NCBI GenBank assembly: GCA_025766275.1
Contig: JAFKAC010000026.1
Location: 186,001 to 250,000, forward strand
DNA length: 64,000 nt
Direction: 5' to 3'
DNA from: Lactarius indigo
Taxonomy: Eukaryota > Basidiomycota > Agaricomycetes > Russulales > Russulaceae
A model generated the notes under the pieces. That model was not told where the DNA came from, did no database searches, and saw only the letters and a list, made by a program, of their open reading frames with translations. How positions within the stretch are numbered: the stretch's first letter is position 1; each line of letters opens with the position of its first letter. A program made the position numbers and the translations under genes. Below are positions 1-9,112 of this stretch, in pieces.

Positions 1-1358
1 GCCTATTTCTATTTCGATTTTAGAGATGACAATAAAAAGCATCGGCGAAACCTCCTTTCTTCACTTCTGATACAGCTTGCTTCCCGGTCCACGCCTTGTC
101 TCAATATACTCTCCCACATCTATTCCCCTTATGATGCTTGCAAGGAGCAACCCAGTGAACGTGCTTTGATGCGATGCCTCAAAGACATGCTCATGGTCCC
201 TTCCCTTTCTCAACTCCCCACTTACATCGTCCTTGATGCCCTTGACGAATGCCCCAACACGTCCGGCATACCAACTCCGCGAGGACATGTCCTCGAACTC
301 GTAAAAAATCTTGTTGACCTGCGCCTTCCGAACCTACACATCTGCATCACCAGTCGCTGGGAGAATGATATCCGGACCACTCTCGAGCCACTGGCATCAG
401 GCCACCTCTCCCTTCATGACCAACCCGGGCAGAAAAATGATATTGTTGAATACATTGGCGCGGTTGTTCAATCCGACCCTCAAATGATGAGTTGGCGGGA
501 CGATGACAGGAGTCTAGTAATCAGGACACTCTCGGAGAAAGCCGATGGCATGTAAGGCGATGTTTCATTCTCATCAGTACCCCCTTCCCTAATATTCGTC
601 ATACAGGTTCCGATGGGTGTTTTGTCAGCTGGAGATGTTGAGGCACTGTCTGGCTCCCAGTCTTCGACGTCAACTTGACGAACTACCGAAAACCCTGGAC
701 GAGACATACGAGCGGGTCTTGAAAGAGATCGAATCCACCAACCAAGGCCAATACACGCGCCGTTTGTTGAATTGCCTCGCTGTGGCTCGTCGGCCGCTTC
801 GTGTTGAGGAGTTCGCAGAGGTACTTGCGTTTGACCTTGATACAACTGAAGAAGAGATCCCGACACTCCATGTGGAATGGCGATGGGAGGACCAAGAACG
901 AGCCGTGTTGTCTGCTTGTTCGAGCTTAGTTGCCATTGTCGACGACGGGAATTGCCGGGTTGTCCAATTTTCACATTTTTCAGTGAAGGAGTACCTCACG
1001 TCGAATTGTCTTGTTGCCGCGAGCGGAGATATCTCACATTACCACATTCTTCCCGAACCCGCGCACTTGATACTTGCGCGTGCCTGTCTTGGCGTTCTAC
1101 TCAACTTGAATAATCGCGTTGACAAAGATTGTGATGAGGGGAGTGGCAGGAACGGCGACAAGATCATCCCTTTGCTCAACTACGCTGCCAGGTACTGGGT
1201 TCCCCACGCACAGGTTGGGAGCGTCTCGTCACGCCTTAAGGATGCGACGGGGATTCTTTTCGACTTGAACCAACCATACTTTTTGGAATGGATAAAGATA
1301 CACGACATCGACCCCTATGTATATGAACACCGGGAAAAACACCACCAACCCTTGTACT
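1..1358 (+). pseudogene. NACHT domain part of a split NACHT-ankyrin (NLR-like) gene
   Basis: The reading frame is open from base 1, so the N-terminus lies outside the window. Exon 1 runs 1-551, a 55-nt GT-AG intron 552-606 follows, and exon 2 runs 607-1358. Visible NACHT motifs are a Walker B-like LDALDEC near 230-250 and a sensor-like ITSRWEND near 345-365. The segment after the intron (QLDELPKTLDETYERVL) matches the helical region that follows NACHT in fungal NLR-like proteins. These proteins are known as STAND NTPases that signal in non-self recognition; the role of this one is inferred. The coding frame stops making sense at 1358, where the Copia-1 LTR begins, and resumes in frame at 7469 after one copy of the GTACT duplication. 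Exon 2 stays open through the LTR to 1705, so the broken allele could encode a truncated protein with about 115 LTR-derived residues. Confidence 0.85.
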
Positions 1359-1594
1359 TGTCGATGTGGAGTTGGGGTCACGCCACACAGTGGCGGGGCC
1401 ACGTGATACGTCGTATATACACGTCGGTGTCTGAACTATCTCCCTCAGTCGTTCTTATCCTACCGCGACTGAGGGTACGTACCACACTCACTAACTACCT
1501 TACCGCTCGACTAATTGTACGACTAGATCGTCCTAGGTATAATATAATAGTCGTTCTTATCCTACCGCAACTGAGGATCGTCCTAGTTCTTACA
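1359..1594 (+). repeat. Copia-1 5' LTR (236 bp)
   Basis: It begins TGTCGATGTGG and ends CTTACA. A TATA-like CGTATATAC lies near 1410. A motif of about 26 bp (GTCGTTCTTATCCTACCGCR) occurs twice within the LTR, at about 1448 and 1551, and may be a regulatory repeat. Confidence 0.93.
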
Positions 1595-1606
1595 GGTTAT
1601 GGGCCC
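1595..1606 (+). promoter_or_regulatory. Copia-1 primer-binding site
   Basis: GGTTATGGGCCC lies directly after the 5' LTR. Its complement GGGCCCAUAACC fits the anticodon stem-loop (CAU) of initiator tRNA-Met. This is the half-tRNA priming used by copia and Ty5 rather than 3'-CCA-end priming. The same 12-mer follows the 5' LTR of Copia-2 and Copia-3. Confidence 0.8.
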
Positions 1607-1710
1607 GTAATTGCCTGGAATCGCCTCAAACGCTATAACTCCTCGACTCACATTCAGCTCTTCTCTCATGCAATTACCTTCCTGAATATTCACCCCTCTC
1701 TTTAAACTCC

Positions 1711-4700
1711 ATGACTTCTGCAAATCCTGGAACTCCCTCAGGTGCTCCCTCTGGGACTACTGGCACTGGGGGTACCGGCGGGGCTACTGGCTCTGGCGGG
1801 ACAACTGGGGGTGCACCTGCTGCTGGCCACGATGACGTATTCGTCAACCCTCAGGCGTTCATTGCCGATTCGGCCTGGCCGAAGGAACTCATCCTCAATC
1901 GTTTGAAATCCAACTGGCAGGAATGGAACCGTCGACTGACACTTGTCGCCGATCAGCGACTCTTCTCTGGCTATCTCGATGGGTCCTTCCCTTGCCCCGA
2001 TCCGGCACTCCATCCCAGAGCGGCCGTCAACTGGAAGGTCAGCGATCGCGCGCTGCGCGGGTTCATTCTAGAGCACGTGGCGAACGCCGAGTACGACACT
2101 GCCAGCCCCTTCGCAAAGGCGCACGATGTCTACGAAGCTTTGCGCAAGATGCATGAATTCCTCGGGCTCCACGCCCAAGTCCACATCATCCAAGAAGCAC
2201 TGAACATCTGCTTCAACTTCGCGTCCCCCTTGAACCTGAGCTGCACGCTGGAAGCCATTGATCGCCTCCACGACAGATTCGTGAAGATGGGGAAAATGGA
2301 CGATGACAAGCTAAAAATAATATTCATCATCAACGCGCTGGAGTCAAACCCGCAGCTTCAGTCCACGGTCAACGAAATGCTCGAATCAAGCGCCAACATC
2401 ACTTCAGCAGATATCAAAAATCGCGTCCGCAGAGAGGAACAGCTGCTCATCCATAGAGAGAGAAAAGGCGTCCCCATCACCACGGCCAGCACAGCACTGG
2501 CAGCCGTCGCGAAGCAGACAAAGCCGATCTGCACGAACTGCAAGCGTACAAATCATTGCGTGGAATATTGCATTGCACCTGGTGGCAACATGGCCGGGAA
2601 GATGATCGAAGAAGCCCGCGCTGCCCAAAAGGTGGCGGCGACCAAAGCCCGTGGGAAGAATGCCAACCCGCAGACGGCCAACATCGCCCAGCCCGCTGCA
2701 GCGACGCCGGAAACGCCGCCAAATGCGACAGCGTTCACGATCAACGGCAAACACTACCTGATGGTGCCCGACAACACCCCTGTCCCTACTCCCCAGCCTC
2801 CACCTGCACCCGCGGCGAGCGCCGCTGTCGCGGTGGTGCCCGAGCGTATCCCCTTGGACCCCTACGATGAGGAGGAGTACCTCGCCATGCTCGCCACCAT
2901 GGACGACGCTCGCGCCTCCGTTGATTGGAGTGCCAACACGAAGACGTACGCTATGCAGGCCGTCTCGTCAACGGCGTACACAGCTGGCCGCTGTGCCATC
3001 GTGCGTGTGGACCTCCCGTTCATCCTGGATACCGGGGCGACCTGTCACATATCCCCCGAAGCATCCGATTTTAAGACACTCAAGAGCATCCCCAAGCACC
3101 CTGTCAAGGGATTGAGCGGCTCTGCCATCTACGCGACCGGTGTCGGAGACATCGAGCTCTGTATTGCCAGGGGGCACAAGCTGAAGCTTACAAATGTCCT
3201 ATACATACCTGACTCCTCCATATGCCTTGTCTCCATCCTCGCTCTGAACAAGAGCGGGGACTACACCACTCACTTCAACTCCTCCGCGTGCTGGGTGACT
3301 AACCGTAGCGGCACAGTACTTGTCCACGGTTCACTGTCAGCCAGCAAGCGCCTGTACGTGCTGACGATGCAGACCCCCTCCGTGCAGCACAAGAAAACTA
3401 CGGCGGCCACGGCTCTATACGCCAAAGTCCCCGATATTGAAACTTGGCATCGCCGGCTCGGTCATTGCAATGCGTGCACGATCGTAGAAATGGCAAAGAA
3501 TAAAGTGTCCGAAGGTATGCCAATTGACCTCTCTTCCCTTCCCGCCAAATGTGATCACTGCACGCTCGGGAAGCAGACGTGCTCGTCCGTTCCGAAGGCG
3601 TGTGAAGGGAGTAAGGCAGAAACGAGATTGGGAAGGGTATATGTCGATTTGTGCGGTCCAATGGCTGTGGCTTCGCGTTCCGGGAAAGTTTATTCAATGA
3701 ACATAATCGACGATTTTTCTGGTTATGTTTGGAGCATTCCCTTACGTTCGAAAGCGGAAGCGTGCGAAGCCATCCAAACGTGGCACAAAGCAGTGACTGT
3801 CCAAACCGGTGAGAAGCTGTGGATCCTCGTCACCGACAATGGTGAACTGGTCTCCGAAAGCGTCCACAATTGGTGCGTGTCGGAAGGGATCGAGCACCAA
3901 CTCACGGCCCCCTATACGTCCGCCCATAACGGACGAGCAGAGCGTCTTCACAGAACTCTGCTGGGAAAAGCGCGAACCATGCGCCTCGCCTGCAACGCCC
4001 CTGCCTCACTTTGGGACGAATTCTGTGCGACAGCTGCCTACCTCACCACACTGACAGCTTCCTCCGCTAGCAACGGCAAAACGCCATACGAACTGTGGTT
4101 CGACCGACGACCTTCCCTGTCACATCTGAGAGAAATCGGTTGTCGCGCCTTCGCTCTGCATACCCCGGCGATCCCCAAGATCTACGAACACTCCTCGCCC
4201 TGCGTCCTGATTGGTTATGCACCTCATGCTAAAGCTTATCGTCTCTGGGACCCGGCTTCTTCTCGCGTCTTTAATTCCTTTCACGTCTCTTTTACTGAAC
4301 ATCTCAATTCTAAACCAACTCCCCTATTACCTGGTACTATACTCGGCGCCGCCCCTATTCCTCCTTCCCCGTCTTGGGACTACCCCGGACCTATCCCCAC
4401 TACCCCTGACGCAGCGCACCCAAATACCCCTTTTTCATCCTTCCCTAGCGATACGCGATTAGATTTAGATTACGTGAACCCTTACGATACTACGTTTACG
4501 CATGATACGATTAACAACGCACCCACCCCTCCTCACCCCATTACGTCGAATACCGTCACCCAGAATAACGTCACCCCCACCTCACAATCACAAAACAACA
4601 CAAACACATCGATCAACAACACCACTCCCCACATGCAAGCACAACCGAACAACGCCACATCTCACCCACCTCCTTCGCGCCCAATGACTCCCCCTTCTCC

Positions 4701-6660
4701 GTTAACCCCTCCACCACCATCTCCCCCCCCACCTGCCCCTCTCCTTCGTCGAACATCCCGAATCCCAGTGCCTTCTGCCCATGCTACTAATGATGACGGC
4801 CTCCGCCACAGACGACGCCTTGCGGCCGCTATCTCGGACGCATGCTCATCCGCGGCTCGCCGCCAGGAGGAGAGAGCACACAGATCAACTTCCCCACACG
4901 ATCACGCACTTGCCATCCTCACGGAATATTCCGACGTACGAGACACCCATGAGCTTTATCACGCTGACCTACATTTCGAGGACACCTCCCTGACTGTCGA
5001 AGAAGCTCTCGCGTCCCTGAGCAATGGGTCCTTAGAACCCGTGCCAGAGGATGACGATGAACCGACGTGGGCCCAAGCACTCGCCTCCCCGGAGCGAGAG
5101 TTCTGGATTGCGGGCGGCCGAGACGAACTGAAAAGTCTTGAAGACCTGAAAGTTTTCGTCCTCGTGCCTCGTGCGCAGGTGCCTCGTGGACACTGGCCTT
5201 TAAAAGGGAAGCTCGTATGTAAGCGGAAGCGCAACGACGCAGGTCAGGTGGTGCGGTACAAAGTACGCTATGTGGCAAAGGGGTACGCGCAACGCTGGGG
5301 CATCGACTACGACAAGACTACAGCACCTACTGTCCGCCTCGAATCATTCCGCTCCATCATGCACATCGCCGCTACACTGGACTGGGACCTGCAGCAGTTC
5401 GACATTAAGACCGCTTTCCTTCATGGTATCCTGCCCGACGACGAGATGATGTTCATGGAACAACCAGAAGGCTTCGAGGTTGCCAGGAAGGAAGACTGGG
5501 TCATGCGCCTGATGAAGAGCATCTACGGCATGAAGCAGGCAAGTTGGATATGGAACCAGACCTTCCACAACGCCTTGGTGTCCTGGGGATTCGAACGGCT
5601 TGCTTGCGAATGGTGCGTGTATCGCCGTCAGAGCGCCTCCGGCATCATTATCTTCGCACTCCATGTCGACGACATCATCTCGGCAGCTTCGTCCTCGAGC
5701 GAGAACTTGTGGTTCAAGGAGCAGCTAAAGGCCCAATGGGAAATATCTGACCTTGGGCCGGCAAAGTTCGCTCTAGGGATCGCTATCACTTGGGATTGGT
5801 CGAACCGGCTACTCTCGCTCTCTCAGACTGCCAAGATAGACCGCCTAGTTGAGCAATACAATCAATCTGACGCTCACTCTGTCGACACCCCGATGATCGC
5901 CGGGCTCCAACTACGCAGGCCGGACAAGAACGCACCTACGCCACCGGACGTGTTGGAATGGATGGAGTGCACCCCTTACCGTCCCTTAGTGGGGAGCCTC
6001 ATGTACCTCGCCGTCGCTACCAGGCCGGACATCGCCTATGCCATGGGGCGACTCGCTTCCTTCATGGACTGCTATCGGCCTGAACACTGGGCAGCTGCCG
6101 TCCGTGTCTTGCGCTACCTAAAGTGCACACGACTCCATGCACTTACTCTGGGTGGACGAAACTCCCTGAACCTCTCGGGTTACTCCGACTCTGACTACGC
6201 CAATTGTGTCGACACAAGCCGCTCTGTGGGTGGCTACTGTTTCACGCTGGGTTCCGGGATGATCTCTTGGTCTTCGCGGAAGCAAGCGACTGTTGTGGAC
6301 TCGTCATGCTACGCTGAGTATATGGCCTTACACGATGCAGCTCATGAAGCTATCTTCCTGCGACAACTACTCGACGGACTACGCCTACTTCCCTCCAGTC
6401 CGACTAAGCTCTTTTGCGACAACGACGCTGCCTCACGCCTTGCGGAGGACCACGTCTGGCACTCCCACACCAAGCACGTTCACGTAAAGTATCATTTTAC
6501 CCGCGAACAAGTGCATGCGGGGGAACTATCAGTGTCGCAAGTCTCATCAAAAGAAAATACCGCCGATATACTCACGAAGCCACTGGCCAAAATGGACTTC
6601 CAGCGCCTCCGGCATTACCTTGGTATATCATCTGGCGATGTCGGCGAACACGCAGCGTGA
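1711..6660 (+). CDS. Copia-1 Gag-Pol polyprotein (1649 aa)
   Basis: A single ATG-started frame encodes the whole polyprotein. Domains in order: Gly/Thr/Ala-rich N-terminus; Gag; CCHC zinc knuckle CTNCKRTNHCVEYC from residue 274; aspartic protease LDTGATCHIS with Asp about 440; GAG-pre-integrase HHCC (WHRRLGHC, then CDHC); integrase with Asp about 646 (DLCGPM), Asp about 709 (TDNGE) and Glu about 744 (NGRAERLH); a long Pro/Thr/Ser-rich linker; reverse transcriptase with LHVDD (Asp 1320-1321, where the family usually has YVDD); RNase H with SCYAEYMAL and HTKHVHVKYHF at the C-terminus. All catalytic motifs are present and there is no stop, so the protein may be functional. It would form virus-like particles in the cytoplasm, copy its RNA and integrate the cDNA. 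Confidence 0.95.
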   Translation: MTSANPGTPSGAPSGTTGTGGTGGATGSGGTTGGAPAAGHDDVFVNPQAFIADSAWPKELILNRLKSNWQEWNRRLTLVADQRLFSGYLDGSFPCPDPALHPRAAVNWKVSDRALRGFILEHVANAEYDTASPFAKAHDVYEALRKMHEFLGLHAQVHIIQEALNICFNFASPLNLSCTLEAIDRLHDRFVKMGKMDDDKLKIIFIINALESNPQLQSTVNEMLESSANITSADIKNRVRREEQLLIHRERKGVPITTASTALAAVAKQTKPICTNCKRTNHCVEYCIAPGGNMAGKMIEEARAAQKVAATKARGKNANPQTANIAQPAAATPETPPNATAFTINGKHYLMVPDNTPVPTPQPPPAPAASAAVAVVPERIPLDPYDEEEYLAMLATMDDARASVDWSANTKTYAMQAVSSTAYTAGRCAIVRVDLPFILDTGATCHISPEASDFKTLKSIPKHPVKGLSGSAIYATGVGDIELCIARGHKLKLTNVLYIPDSSICLVSILALNKSGDYTTHFNSSACWVTNRSGTVLVHGSLSASKRLYVLTMQTPSVQHKKTTAATALYAKVPDIETWHRRLGHCNACTIVEMAKNKVSEGMPIDLSSLPAKCDHCTLGKQTCSSVPKACEGSKAETRLGRVYVDLCGPMAVASRSGKVYSMNIIDDFSGYVWSIPLRSKAEACEAIQTWHKAVTVQTGEKLWILVTDNGELVSESVHNWCVSEGIEHQLTAPYTSAHNGRAERLHRTLLGKARTMRLACNAPASLWDEFCATAAYLTTLTASSASNGKTPYELWFDRRPSLSHLREIGCRAFALHTPAIPKIYEHSSPCVLIGYAPHAKAYRLWDPASSRVFNSFHVSFTEHLNSKPTPLLPGTILGAAPIPPSPSWDYPGPIPTTPDAAHPNTPFSSFPSDTRLDLDYVNPYDTTFTHDTINNAPTPPHPITSNTVTQNNVTPTSQSQNNTNTSINNTTPHMQAQPNNATSHPPPSRPMTPPSPLTPPPPSPPPPAPLLRRTSRIPVPSAHATNDDGLRHRRRLAAAISDACSSAARRQEERAHRSTSPHDHALAILTEYSDVRDTHELYHADLHFEDTSLTVEEALASLSNGSLEPVPEDDDEPTWAQALASPEREFWIAGGRDELKSLEDLKVFVLVPRAQVPRGHWPLKGKLVCKRKRNDAGQVVRYKVRYVAKGYAQRWGIDYDKTTAPTVRLESFRSIMHIAATLDWDLQQFDIKTAFLHGILPDDEMMFMEQPEGFEVARKEDWVMRLMKSIYGMKQASWIWNQTFHNALVSWGFERLACEWCVYRRQSASGIIIFALHVDDIISAASSSSENLWFKEQLKAQWEISDLGPAKFALGIAITWDWSNRLLSLSQTAKIDRLVEQYNQSDAHSVDTPMIAGLQLRRPDKNAPTPPDVLEWMECTPYRPLVGSLMYLAVATRPDIAYAMGRLASFMDCYRPEHWAAAVRVLRYLKCTRLHALTLGGRNSLNLSGYSDSDYANCVDTSRSVGGYCFTLGSGMISWSSRKQATVVDSSCYAEYMALHDAAHEAIFLRQLLDGLRLLPSSPTKLFCDNDAASRLAEDHVWHSHTKHVHVKYHFTREQVHAGELSVSQVSSKENTADILTKPLAKMDFQRLRHYLGISSGDVGEHAA

Positions 6661-6821
6661 GGAGGAGAGACATGAGAGACACTTTTACCCTTTTTTCATA
6701 TATCCGCTTTTACCCTTTTTGCTTAAACCGTTTTGTTTAGCTTCTACTCGTTCGTACATTTACCGCGTTCCAAACACCCTTCTCGTTCACCTCCTTACCA
6801 CGTTGTCCCCGCACTGTTGTC

Positions 6822-6830
6822 GAGGAGGAG
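6822..6830 (+). promoter_or_regulatory. Copia-1 polypurine tract
   Basis: GAGGAGGAG abuts the TGTTGATG start of the 3' LTR. Its place and purine content fit the plus-strand primer of LTR elements. Confidence 0.75.
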
Positions 6831-7463
6831 TGTTGATGTGGAGTTGGGGTCACGCCACACAGTGGCGGGGCCACGTGATACGTCGTATATACACGTCGGT
6901 GTCTGAACTATCTCCCTCAGTCGTTCTTATCCTACCGCGACTGAGGGTACGTACCACACTCACTAACTACCTTACCGCTCGACTAATCATACGACTAGAT
7001 CGTCCTAGGTATAATGTCACGGTACCAATGGACCGTCCGTGACGCGTTCGAGTTCGGGCCCAAGGCAAGGGCAGGTAGTGTCGGAACTTAGTCAATGACT
7101 AAGTTGAAGTTGGGGTGATCGTGGCTCAAGCCGAAGGCAATCGCACGAGAGAAGGGGGGGATTTGGGCAAGTGAAGACAAGGCAACTGTAGATTGGTTTC
7201 AAAGGACTAAGAGTAGACAAGTTATCTACTTGGCTACTCGACTACTCTTATACTCATACAATACTGGGGTTTACTTGACTGTTTTCTATGACACATACAT
7301 GGTAGCACCATAAGGCGTGCTACTTCTGAAACTTTGAGTCAGTCTTTCGCAATACTTGTTCGCTGGCATTTGTGACGTGTGACCGTGATGTCACGTGATC
7401 GTGACATATAATATAATAGTCGTTCTTATCCTACCGCGACTGAGGATCATCCTAGTTCTTACA
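6831..7463 (+). repeat. Copia-1 3' LTR carrying a nested insertion
   Basis: It is homologous to 1359-1594. It is 633 bp long because 397 bp (a 392-bp solo LTR plus 5 bp of duplicated target) sit after the sequence TCCTAGGTATAA. Removing that insert restores 236 bp, the length of the 5' LTR. Differences from the 5' LTR are C/T and G/A only. Confidence 0.93.
7015..7406 (+). mobile_element. Solo LTR nested in the Copia-1 3' LTR
   Basis: The 392-bp insert starts TGTCACGG and ends ATCGTGACA, giving 7-bp inverted ends (TGTCACG/CGTGACA) with TG...CA termini. It is flanked by TATAA on both sides (7010-7014, 7407-7411). The empty site, with one TATAA, is preserved in the 5' LTR of the same element. 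It has no coding capacity. The ends resemble those of the gypsy element at 49267 (TGTTACGG...CGTAACA), so a Ty3/gypsy solo LTR is the best guess. A MITE with the same ends is possible. An inverted pair AAGAGTAG...CTACTCTT lies inside near 7210-7255. Confidence 0.8.
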
Positions 7464-8756
7464 GTACTACGCCGCTCTCTGTGGGTTCTATGACCTAGTT
7501 CGGCGCCTCGTCGTTAAACACCCAGAACAAGTAAATTATCGTAGTGGCAACCTCCGGTGTCCCCTGGTCGCGGCCCTATCAAGAAAGCACTTTCGGGTTG
7601 CCGAGCTCCTCATTGAACATGGCGCACATATCAACACTCGCGGATGCCCCCCACTTTTCCACACCATCCGGTTTTTAGGAGGTGCTCATGTCGACGCCGT
7701 GGAGTTTCTGCTCAGATGTAGCGCAGATGTGAACGCCATGGAGGAACATTTTTGGACTCCACTGCATATAGCAGCTGAAAGGGGATTTCTCAAGGTAGCT
7801 CAGATGTTACTCGAACACGGGACCGAGGTCGATTGTCGAAATGACAAGGGTCAATCACCATTACACCTGGTGTCGATCAGGAAGTCTGGCAAACACGAAG
7901 GCAAACGTGAAGGCGAACGTGCTATTCTTGTGCGAATACTAGTTGAGCGCGGTGCGGACGTGATGGCACAAGATGAGGACAAGGCAACCCCGTTGTCTTT
8001 CGCATCATGTTACGGGCGGTCCGAGATTGCCCGGCTACTGCTCGACCACGGCGCAAACGCACAAGCAGAGAACATCCAAGGCCGGAGCCCACTACATGAG
8101 GTGTCATGAGGCATCCGCCAATACCAAACATATCCTAACATCGGACTTAGTTCCAAGGACACGGCATTTTGCCACGAAATGGCTTTCAATGTCGCGCTGC
8201 TCCTCCTTGAGCACGGCGCGGATGTGAATGCACTAGATAAAGACCATGCAACCCCATTACATCTCGCGTCCTCTTACAGGATACTCGAGGTCGCTCGACT
8301 GCTGCTCGACCATGATGCGAAAGCCAACAGGGAGAACGTTCAGGGCGAGACGCCTCTGCATCTAGTTTCACAACACGTGCTGTACAGCAACGGAAATTCC
8401 GACGTCGCACAACTTCTACTAAAACTCGGCATGGACGTGAACGCACGAGACAAGTCCCAGGCAACCCCTTTACACTTCGCGTGTTTCCGTGGGCACTTCG
8501 ATACAGCATTGGTGTTGCTCGACCATGGAGCTGAAGTCAACGCGCAGAACGCTGATGGCCAGACCCCATTGCACCGTGCTGTAAATTCTTGCGCATACTA
8601 TAATGCCCATGTTGCACAGCTAATGTTGGAGCGCGGCGCAGACGTGAATGCACGAGACAAGGACTGGGCAACCCCATTACATTTGGTATCTCCCTTCTAC
8701 TCGGCGGAGGTTGTTCAGGTGCTACTTGACCATGGTGCCGAAGCCGACGCACAGAA
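7464..8756 (+). pseudogene. Ankyrin-repeat part of the split NACHT-ankyrin gene
   Basis: After the GTACT duplication the frame continues from exon 2 of the NACHT part: Tyr-Ala-Ala-Leu-Cys and onward. About ten ankyrin repeats follow, with TPLHIAAERG, LLLDHGA and ADVNARDKD consensus blocks. Two repeat types alternate, so recombination between repeats is likely. An in-frame TGA at 8107 interrupts the array; a CGA-to-TGA transition would explain it, and the frame continues open past 8179 without a shift. At 8757 the array is cut by the Copia-2 LTR, and no later ankyrin sequence was found. In NLR-like proteins the ankyrin array is the presumed ligand-sensing domain. The gene is dead as it stands, from two insertions and one nonsense codon. 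Confidence 0.85.
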
Positions 8757-9112
8757 TGTTGAAGTGAGTTCTATTCTTATCTTATCGATTGTGTCCATCC
8801 CGTATATTCCGTATATTTTGGTACTGAGCGGATGTCGTGCAAACACGCGCGACGTCACGATATTTTCACTTACTTACTGTCTCGATTCCCGTTACCTACG
8901 CGGTTCCGCGGAAGTGAGAGAGAAATTTATTTTCGTATACTTGAAGTATAAAACGTCTCGTATTTTCGTATCGTAGAACCTCAGTATCTGCTCTAGCGTG
9001 CGCAGATTCTGAGAGCCTTGTCCGTTTGTACAGACACAGGCGGCGCACGCGTTCTAACCCATTTATTACTCACTACACTCATTTATATTTCCGAGCGTCC
9101 ATACCTCGTAAG
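8757..9112 (+). repeat. Copia-2 5' LTR (end inferred)
   Basis: The start is TGTTGAAG. The right limit is set only by GGTTATGGGCCC at 9113, since no second LTR is available for comparison. TATAAAACG near 8948 is a plausible TATA box. Confidence 0.65.

Larger units (their letters stand above)
1359..7463 (+). mobile_element. Copia-1: complete Ty1/copia LTR retrotransposon
   Basis: The element has two LTRs (1359-1594 and 6831-7463) starting TGTYGATG and ending TTCTTACA. It is flanked by the 5-bp target duplication GTACT (1354-1358 and 7464-7468). Inside are a primer-binding site, one intact 1649-codon gag-pol frame and a polypurine tract. The order integrase before reverse transcriptase places it in Ty1/copia (Pseudoviridae). 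The two LTRs are both 236 bp once the nested solo LTR and its duplication in the 3' copy are removed. They differ at five positions, all transitions. It sits inside the coding sequence of the NACHT-ankyrin gene. Confidence 0.95.

Noticed and set aside
7016..7412. Deletion of 397 bp from the Copia-1 5' LTR between TATAAT repeats
   Set aside because: The extra DNA has TG...CA ends with 7-bp inverted termini and a 5-bp duplication, which fits an insertion into the 3' LTR better.
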